A DNA stretch of 64,000 bases from Haliotis asinina (lineage: Eukaryota; Mollusca; Gastropoda; Lepetellida; Haliotidae). Positions 56,301-64,000 of the stretch are shown here, piece by piece. Position 1 is the first letter of the stretch. Every line of letters starts with the position of its first letter. Made by a program: the position numbers and the translations under genes. The stretch is taken from the NCBI RefSeq assembly GCF_037392515.1, contig NW_027133913.1, positions 1 to 64,000 on the forward strand. Direction: 5' to 3'. The notes below the pieces were generated by a model. The model was not told where the DNA came from. It ran no database searches and worked only from the letters and a program-made list of their open reading frames with translations.

Positions 56301-57344
56301 GCCTTCATAGAGTGAGTGTTACTGTGTTTAAAGGAAGTCATTAATGTGGCCTTCATAGAGTGAGTGTTACTGTGTTTAAAGGAAGTCATTAATGTGGCCT
56401 TCATAGAGAGAGTGTTACTGTGTTTAAAGGAAGTCATTAATGTGGCCTTCATAGAGTGAGTGTTACTGTGTTTAAAGGAAGTCATTAATGTGGCCTTCAT
56501 AGAGTGGAGTGTTACTGTGTTTAAAGGAAGTCATTAATGTGGCCTTCATAGCGTGGAGCGTTACTGTGTTTAAAGGAAGTCATTAATGTGGCCTTCATAG
56601 CGTGGAGAGTTACTGTGTTTAAAGGAAGTCATTAATGTGGCCTTCATAGAGTGAGTGTTACTGTGTTTAAAGGAAGTCATTAATGTGGCCTTCATAGAGT
56701 GAGTGTTACTGTGTTTAAAGGAAGTCATTAATGTGGCCTTCATAGAGTGGAGCGTTACTGTGTTTAAAGAAAGTCATTAATGTGGCCTTCATAGAGTGAG
56801 TGTTACTGTGTTTAAAGGAAGTCATTAATGTGGCCTTCATAGAGTGAGTGTTACTGTGTTTAAAGGAAGTCATTAATGTGGCCTTCATAGAGTGAGTGTT
56901 CCTGTGTTTAAAGGAAGTCATTAATGTGGCCTTCATAGAGTGAGTGTTACTGTGTTTAAAGAAAGTCATTAATGTGGCCTTCATAGAGTGGGGCGTTACT
57001 GTGTTTAAAGAAAGTCATTAATGTGGCCTTCATAGAGTGAGTGTTACTGTGTTTAAAGGAAGTCATTAATGTGGCCTTCATAGAGTGGAGCGTTGCTGTG
57101 TTTAAAGGAAGTCATTAATGTGGCCTTCATAGAGAGAGTGTTACTGTGTTTAAAGGAAGTCATTAATGTGGCCTTCATAGAGTGAGTGTTACTGTGTTTA
57201 AAGCAAGTCATTAATGTGGCCTTCATAGAGTGGAGTGTTACTGTGTTTAAAGGAAGTCATTAATGTGGCCTTCATAGAGTGAGTGTTACTGTGTTTAAAG
57301 GAAGTCATTAATGTGGCCTTCATAGCGTGGAGCGTTACTGTGTT
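53373..57344 (+). repeat. 1,986-bp duplication with an 874-bp precursor block
   Basis: The rare variant TGTGTCTAAAGG lies at about 52,883, 53,757 and 55,743, giving spacings of 874 and 1,986. Blocks at 53,373, 53,809, 54,245 and 54,729 reappear at 55,359, 55,795, 56,231 and 56,715. Confidence 0.88.
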
Positions 57345-59407
57345 TAAAGGAAGTCATTAATGTGGCCTTCATAGAGTGAGTGTTACTGTGTTTAAAGGAA
57401 GTCATTAATGTGGCCTTCATAGAGTGGAGCGTTGCTGTGTTTAAATGAAGTCATTAATGTGGCCTTCATAGAGAGAGTGTTACTGTGTTTAAAGGAAGTC
57501 ATTAATGTGGCCTTCATAGAGTGAGTGTTACTGTGTTTAAAGGAAGTCATTAATGTGGCCTTCATAGAGTGGAGCGTTACTGTGTTTAAAGGAAGTTATT
57601 AATGTGGCCTTCATAGAGTGAGTGTTACTGTGTTTAAAGGAAGTCATTAATGTGGCCTTCATGGAGAGAGTGTTACTGTGTTTAAAGGAAGTCATTAATG
57701 TGGCCTTCATAGAGTGAGTGTTACTGTGTTTAAAGGAAGTCATTAATGTGGCCTTCATAGAGTGAGTGTTACTGTGTTTAAAGGAAGTCATTAATGTGGC
57801 CTTCATAGAGTGGGGCGTTACTGTGTTTAAAGAAAGTCATTAATGTGGCCTTCATAGAGTGAGTGTTACTGTGTTTAAAGGAAGTCATTAATGTGGCCTT
57901 CATAGAGTGGAGCGTTGCTGTGTTTAAATGAAGTCATTAATGTGGCCTTCATAGAGAGAGTGTTACTGTGTTTAAAGGAAGTCATTAATGTGGCCTTCAT
58001 AGAGTGGAGTGTTACTGTGTTTAAAGGAAGTTAATATTGTGGCCTTCATAGAGTGAGTGTTACTGTGTTTATAGGAAGTCATTAATGTGGCCTTCATAGC
58101 GTGGAGCGTTACTGTGTTTAAAGGAAGTCATTAATGTGGCCTTCATAGAGTGAGTGTTACTGTGTTTAAAGGAAGTCATTAATGTGGCCTTCATAGAGTG
58201 GAGCGTTGCTGTGTTTAAATGAAGTCATTAATGTGTCCTTCATAGAGAGAGTGTTACTGTGTTTAAAGGAAGTCATTAATGTGGCCTTCATAGAGTGAGT
58301 GTTACTGTGTTTAAAGCAAGTGATTAATGTGGCCTTCATAGAGTGGAGTGTTACTGTGTTTAAAGGAAGTTATTAATGTGGCCTTCATAGAGTGAGTGTT
58401 ACTGTGTTTAAAGGAAGTCATTAATGTGGCCTTCATAGAGAGAGTGTTACTGTGTTTAAAGGAAGTCATTAATGTGGCCTTCATAGAGTGAGTGTTACTG
58501 TGTTTAAAGGAAGTCATTAATGTGGCCTTCATAGAGTGAGTGTTACTGTGTTTAAAGGAAGTCATTAATGTGGCCTTCATAGAGTGGAACGTTACTGTGT
58601 TTAAAGGAAGTCATTAATGTGGCCTTCATAGAGTGAGTGTAACTGTGTTTAAAGGAAGTCATTAATGTGGCCTTCATAGAGTGAGTGTTACTGTGTTTAA
58701 AGGAAGTCATTAATGTGGCCTTCATAGAGTGGAACGTTACTGTGTTTGAAGGAAGTCATTAATGTGGCCTTCATAGAGTGAGTGTTACTGTGTTTAAAGG
58801 AAGTCATTAATGTGGCCTTCATAGAGTGAGTGTTACTGTGTTTAAAGGAAGTCATTAATGTGGCCTTCATAGAGTGAGTGTTACTGTGTTTAAAGGAAGT
58901 CATTAATGTGGCCTTCATAGAGTGGAGCGTTACTGTGTTTAAAGGAAATCATTAATGTGGCCTTCATAGAGTGAGTGTTACTGTGTTTAAAGGAAGTCAT
59001 TAATGTGGCCTTCATAGAGTGGAGCGTTGCTGTGTTTAAAGGAAGTCATTAATGTGGCCTTCATAGAGAGAGTGTTACTGTGTTTAAAGGAAGTCATTAA
59101 TGTGGCCTTCATAGAGTGGAGTGTTACTGTGTTTAAAGGAAGTCATTAATGTGGCCTTCATAGAGTGAGTGTTACTGTGTTTAAAGGAAGTCATTAATGT
59201 GGCCTTCATAGCGTGGAGCGTTACTGTGTTTAAAGGAAGTCATTAATGTGGCCTTCATAGCGTGGAGTGTTACTGTGTTTAAAAGAAGTCATTAATGTGG
59301 CCTTCATATCGTGGAGCGTTACTGTGTTTAAAGGAAGTCATTAATGTGGCCTTCATAGAGTGGAGTGTTACTGTGTTTAAAGGAAGTCATTAATGTGGCC
59401 TTCATAG

Positions 59408-60680
59408 CGAGGAGTGTTACTGTGTTTAAAGGAAGTCATTAATGTGGCCTTCATAGCGTGGAGCATTACTGTGTTTAAAGGAAGTTATTAATGTGGCCTT
59501 CATAGAGTGAGTGTTACTGTGTTTAAAGGAAGTCATTAATGTGACCTTCATAGAGTGAGTGTTACTGTGTTTAAAGGAAGTCATTAATGTGGCCTTCATA
59601 GAGTGAGTGTTACTGTGTTTAAAGGAAGTCATTAATGTGGCCTTGATAGCGTGGAGTGTTACTGTGTTTAAAGGAAGTCATTAATGTGGCCTTCATAGAG
59701 AGAGTGTTACTGTGTTTAAAGGAAGTCATTAATGTGGCCTTCATAGAGTGAGTGTTACTGTGTTTAAAGGAAGTCATTAATGTGGCCTTGATAGCGTGGA
59801 GTGTTACTGTGTTTAAAGGAAGTCATTAATGTGGCCTTCATAGCGTGGAGCGTTACTGTGTTTAAAGGAAGTCATTAATGTGGCCTTCATAGCGTGGAGT
59901 GTTACTGTGTTTAAAAGAAGTCATTAATGTGGCCTTCATATCGTGGAGCGTTACTGTGTTTAAAGGAAGTCATTAATGTGGCCTTCATAGAGTGGAGTGT
60001 TACTGTGTTTAAAGGAAGTCATTAATGTGGCCTTCATAGCGAGGAGTGTTACTGTGTTTAAAGGAAGTCATTAATGTGGCCTTCATAGCGTGGAGCATTA
60101 CTGTGTTTAAAGGAAGTTATTAATGTGGCCTTCATAGAGTGAGTGTTACTGTGTTTAAAGGAAGTCATTAATGTGACCTTCATAGAGTGAGTGTTACTGT
60201 GTTTAAAGGAAGTCATTAATGTGGCCTTCATAGAGTGAGTGTTACTGTGTTTAAAGGAAGTCATTAATGTGGCCTTGATAGCGTGGAGTGTTACTGTGTT
60301 TAAAGGAAGTCATTAATGTGGCCTTCATAGAGAGAGTGTTACTGTGTTTAAAGGAAGTCATTAATGTGGCCTTCATAGAGTGAGTGTTACTGTGTTTAAA
60401 GGAAGTCATTAATGTGGCCTTGATAGCGTGGAGTGTTACTGTGTTTAAAGGAAGTCATTAATGTGGCCTTCATAGAGAGAGTGTTACTGTGTTTAAAGGA
60501 AGTCATTAATGTGGCCTTCATAGAGTGGAGCGTTACTGTGTTTAAAGGAAGTCATTAATGTGGCCTTGATAGCGTGGAGTGTTACTGTGTTTAAAGGAAG
60601 TCATTAATGTGGCCTTCATAGAGTGGATCGTTACTGTGTTTAAAGGAAGTCATTAATGTGGCCTTCATAGAGTGAGTGTT
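59408..60680 (+). repeat. 632-bp duplication near the distal part of the window
   Basis: CATAGCGAGGAGTG occurs near 59,403 and 60,035 (632 apart) with the same following monomers. CCTTGATAGCG variants are common only in this distal region (59.6-63 kb). Confidence 0.85.
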
Positions 60681-61061
60681 ACTGTGTTTAAAGAAAGTCA
60701 TTAATGTGGCCTTCATAGAGTGGAGCGTAACTGTGTTTAAAGGAAGTCATTAATGTGGCCTTCATAGAGTGGAGCATTACTGTGTTTAAAGGAAGTTATT
60801 AATGTGGCCTTCATAGAGTGAGTGTTACTGTGTTTAAAGGAAGTCATTAATGTGACCTTCATAGAGTGAGTGTTGCTGTGTTTAAAGGAAGTCATTAATG
60901 TGGCCTTCATAGAGTGAGTGTTACTGTGTTTAAAGGAAGTCATTAATGTGGCCTTCATAGAGAGAGTGTTACTGTGTTTAAAGGAAGTCATTAATGTGGC
61001 CTTCATAGAGAGAGTGTTACTGTGTTTAAAGGAAGTCATTAATGTGGCCTTCATAGAGTGA

Positions 61062-61830
61062 GTGTTACTGTGTTTAAATGAAGTCATTAATGTGGCCTTC
61101 ATAGAGAGAGTGTCACTGTGTTTAAAGGAAGTCATTAATGTGGCCTTCATAGAGAGAGTGATACTGTGTTTAAAGGAAGTCATTAATGTGGCCTTCATAC
61201 AGAGAGTGTTACTGTGTTTAAAGGAAGTCATTAATGTGGCCTTCATAGAGTGGAGTGTTACTGTGTTTAAAGGAAGTCATTAATGTGGCCTTCATAGAGT
61301 GAGTGTTACTGTGTTTAAATGAAGTCATTAATGTGGCCTTCATAGAGAGAGTGTTACTGTGTTTAAAGGAAGTCATTAATGTGGCCTTCATAGAGAGAGT
61401 GTTACTGTGTTTAAAGGAAGTCATTAATGTGGCCTTCATAGAGTGAGTGTTACTGTGTTTAAATGAAGTCATTAATGTGGCCTTCATAGAGAGAGTGTCA
61501 CTGTGTTTAAAGGAAGTCATTAATGTGGCCTTCATAGAGAGAGTGATACTGTGTTTAAAGGAAGTCATTAATGTGGCCTTCATACAGAGAGTGTTACTGT
61601 GTTTAAAGGAAGTCATTAATGTGGCCTTCATAGAGTGAGTGTTACTGTGTTTAAAGGAAGTCATTAATGTGGCCTTCATAGAGTGAGTGTTACTGTGTTT
61701 AAATGAAGTCATTAATGTGGCCTTCATAGAGAGAAAGTTACTGTGTTTAAAGGAAGTCATTAATGTGGCCTTCATAGAGTGGAGTGTTACTGTGTTTAAA
61801 GGAAGTCATTAATGTGGCTTTCATAGAGAG
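61062..61830 (+). repeat. 385-bp duplication of AGAGAGTG-rich monomers
   Basis: The variant GAGAGTGATACTG lies at about 61,153 and 61,538, and GAGAGTGTCACTG precedes each. 385 equals seven 48-bp plus one 49-bp monomer. Runs of AGAGAGTG linkers remove the TGA found in AGTGAGTG linkers, so both strands are open here. Confidence 0.88.
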
Positions 61831-64000
61831 AGTGTTACTGTGTTTAAAGGAAGTCATTAATGTGGCCTTCATAGAGTGGAGCGTTACTGTGTTTAAAGGA
61901 AGTCATTAATGTGGCCTTGATAGCGTGGAGTGTTACTGTGTTTAAAGGAAGTCATTAATGTGGCCTTCATAGAGAGAGTGTTACTGTGTTTAAAGGAAGT
62001 CATTAATGTGGCCTTCATAGAGTGGAGCGTTACTGTGTTTAAAGGAAGTCATTAATGTGGCCTTGATAGCGTGGAGTGTTACTGTGTTTAAAGGAAGTCA
62101 TTAATGTGGCCTTCATAGAGTGGAGCGTTTCTGTGTTTAAAGGAAGTCATTAATGTGGCCTTCATAGAGTGAGTGTTACTGTGTTTAAAGAAAGTCATTA
62201 ATGTGGCCTTCATAGAGTGGAGTGTTACTGTGTTTAAAGGAAGTCATTAATGTGGCCTTCATAGAGTGGAGCGTTACTGTGTTTAAAGGAAGTCATTCAT
62301 GTGGCCTTCATAGAGTGGAGCGTTACTGTGTTTAAAGGAAGTCATTAATGTGGCCTTCATAGAGTGAGTGTTACTGTGTTTAAAGAAAGTCATTAATGTG
62401 GCCTTCATAGAGTGGAGCGTTACTGTGTTTAAAGGAAGTCATTAATGTGGCCTTCATAGAGTGGAGCGTTACTGTGTTTAAAGGAAGTCATTAATGTGGC
62501 CTTCATAGCGTGGAGCGTTACTGTGTTTAAAGAAAGTCATTAATGTGGCCTTCATAGTGTGGAAAGTTACTGTGTTTAAAGAAAGTCATTAATGTGGCCT
62601 TCATAGTGTGAGTGTTACTGTGTTTAAAGGAAGTCATTAATGTGGCCTTCATAGAGTGGAGCGTTACTGTGTTTAAAGGAAGTCATTAATGTGGCCTTCA
62701 TAGTGTGGAAAGTTACTGTGTTTAAAGAAAGTCATTAATGTGGCCTTCATAGAGTGAGTGTTACTGTGTTTAAAGAAAGTCATTAATGTGGCCTTCATAG
62801 AGTGAGTGTTACTGTGTTTAAAGGAAGTCATTAATGTGGCCTTCATAGCGTGGAGCGTTACTGTGTTTAAAGGAAGTCATTAATGTGGCCTTCATAGAGA
62901 GAGTGTTACTCTGTTTAAAGGAAGTCATTAATGTGGCCTTCATAGAGTGAGTGTTACTGTGTTTAAAGGAAGTCATTAATGTGGCCTTGATTGCGTGGAG
63001 TGTTACTGTGTTTAAAGGAAGTCATTAATGTGGCCTTCATAGCGTGAAGTGTTACTGTGTTTAAAGGAAGTCATTAATGTGGCCTTCATAGCGTGGAATG
63101 TTACTGTGTTTAAAGGAAGTCATTAATGTGGCCTTCATAGAGTGGAGTGTTACTGTGTTTAAAGGAAGTCATTAATGTGGCCTTCATAGAGTGAGTGTTA
63201 CTGTGTTTAAATGAAGTCATTAATGTGGCCTTCATAGAGAGAGTGTTACTGTGTTTAAAGGAAGTCATTAATGTGGCCTTCATAGTGTGGAGTGTTACTG
63301 TGTTTAAAGGAAGTCATTAATGTGGCCTTCATAGAGTGAGTGTTACTGTGTTTAAATGAAGTCATTAATGTGGCCTTCATAGAGAGAGTGTTACTGTGTT
63401 TAAAGGAAGTCATTAATGTGGCCTTCATAGAGTGGAGTGTTACTGTGTTTAAAGGAAGTCATTCATGTGGCCTTCATAGAGTGGAGCGTTACTGTGTTTA
63501 AAGGAAGTCATTAATGTGGCCTTCATAGAGTGAGTGTTACTGTGTTTAAAGAAAGTCATTAATGTGGCCTTCATAGAGTGAGTGTTACTGTGTTTAAAGA
63601 AAGTCATTAATGTGGCCTTCATAGAGTGGAGCGTTACTGTGTTTAAAGGAAGTCATTAATGTGGCCTTCATAGAGTGAGTGTTACTGTGTTTAAAGGAAG
63701 TCATTAATGTGGCCTTCATAGAGTGGAGCGTTACTGTGTTTAAAGGAAGTCATTAATGTGGCCTTCATAGAGTGGAGCGTTACTGTGTTTAAAGGAAGTC
63801 ATTAATGTGGCCTTCATAGCGTGGAGCGTTACTGTGTTTAAAGAAAGTCATTAATGTGGCCTTCATAGTGTGGAAAGTTACTGTGTTTAAAGAAAGTCAT
63901 TAATGTGGCCTTCATAGTGTGAGTGTTACTGTGTTTAAAGGAAGTCATTAATGTGGCCTTCATAGAGTGGAGCGTTACTGTGTTTAAAGGAAGTCATTAA

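Larger units (their letters stand above)
29387..64000 (+). repeat. Satellite array of 48/49-bp monomers, continues past the window
   Basis: Uninterrupted head-to-tail array, at least 34.6 kb, about 700 monomers, all in one orientation. Each monomer contains TTACTGTGTTTAAAGGAAGT, then CATTAATGTGGCCTTCATAG, then a variable linker. Linkers such as AGTGAGTG or AGAGAGTG give 48 bp. Linkers such as AGTGGAGCG, CGTGGAGTG or AGTGGGGCG give 49 bp. Sequence between monomers is highly conserved apart from scattered single substitutions. Long minus-strand frames reading MKATLMTSFKHSNTHS are produced by runs of 48-bp units and broken by the 49-bp units, so I do not annotate them as genes. No other sequence interrupts the array. 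Confidence 0.98.

Noticed and set aside
29392..61775. Dozens of minus-strand ORFs of 60-185 codons repeating MKATLMTSFKHSNTHS
   Set aside because: They are translations of a 48-bp satellite with no stops in one frame. They begin and end wherever 49-bp monomers shift the frame, and have no promoter, signal or non-repeat part.
29387..64000. CRISPR-like array (regular repeats)
   Set aside because: There are no unique spacers. The whole unit is repeated and only 8-9 linker bases vary among a few recurring forms. The context is eukaryotic with no cas genes.

Overview
The window is eukaryotic nuclear DNA, most likely from a gastropod mollusc and possibly an abalone-like vetigastropod. Spliced genes with consensus GT/AG sites, a TATA box and an AATAAA signal are present. 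So are several eukaryotic transposon classes, and a GTGAGTGAGT-headed interspersed repeat near 3.5 kb that I associate from memory with abalone and related gastropods. The taxonomic call is an inference. No bacterial, phage or CRISPR feature was seen.

Layout. 0-0.86 kb: two unrelated minisatellites, both with an 18-bp period, and a G-rich block. 2.0-2.8 kb: a Tc1-like transposase tail and one copy of an interspersed module. 3.9-10.26 kb: the one gene that looks intact, with three exons. It predicts a 624-residue protein with a signal peptide, a long coiled coil built on 180-bp repeats, a Thr/Pro linker and C-terminal ankyrin repeats. Its 4-kb first intron holds a 48-bp minisatellite, a 26-bp repeat and a broken Tc1 transposase. 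10.9-13.2 kb: a 2.3-kb element flanked by TTAA with short terminal inverted repeats, which looks like a non-autonomous piggyBac-type element. 13.4-15.7 kb: a broken hAT transposase with a TTF-type zinc finger. 16.5-25.4 kb: a nest of I/Nimb-type non-LTR retrotransposon copies. One nearly full-length copy lies on the plus strand and a 5' half lies tail-to-tail on the minus strand, with separate 5' modules around them. 25.4-25.85 kb: a frameshifted basic coiled-coil ORF of unknown function. 27.2-27.74 kb: a further LINE fragment. 28.0-29.39 kb: a FLYWCH-MULE transposase gene with a recognisable intron, broken by two frameshifts.

From 29,387 to the end of the window (at least 34.6 kb, roughly 700 monomers) the sequence is one uninterrupted head-to-tail satellite of 48- and 49-bp monomers. 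It begins inside the MULE coding sequence. Rare point variants recur at fixed distances (385, 632, 870, 969, 1645, 1680, 1743, 1986, 2421 and 9006 bp), which shows nested segmental duplications. The many 60-185 codon ORFs in it are a by-product of a 48-bp stop-free unit that is frameshifted by each 49-bp unit.

The most notable items are the secreted coiled-coil/ankyrin gene and the multi-tier satellite abutting a transposase gene. Almost everything else is decayed mobile DNA.
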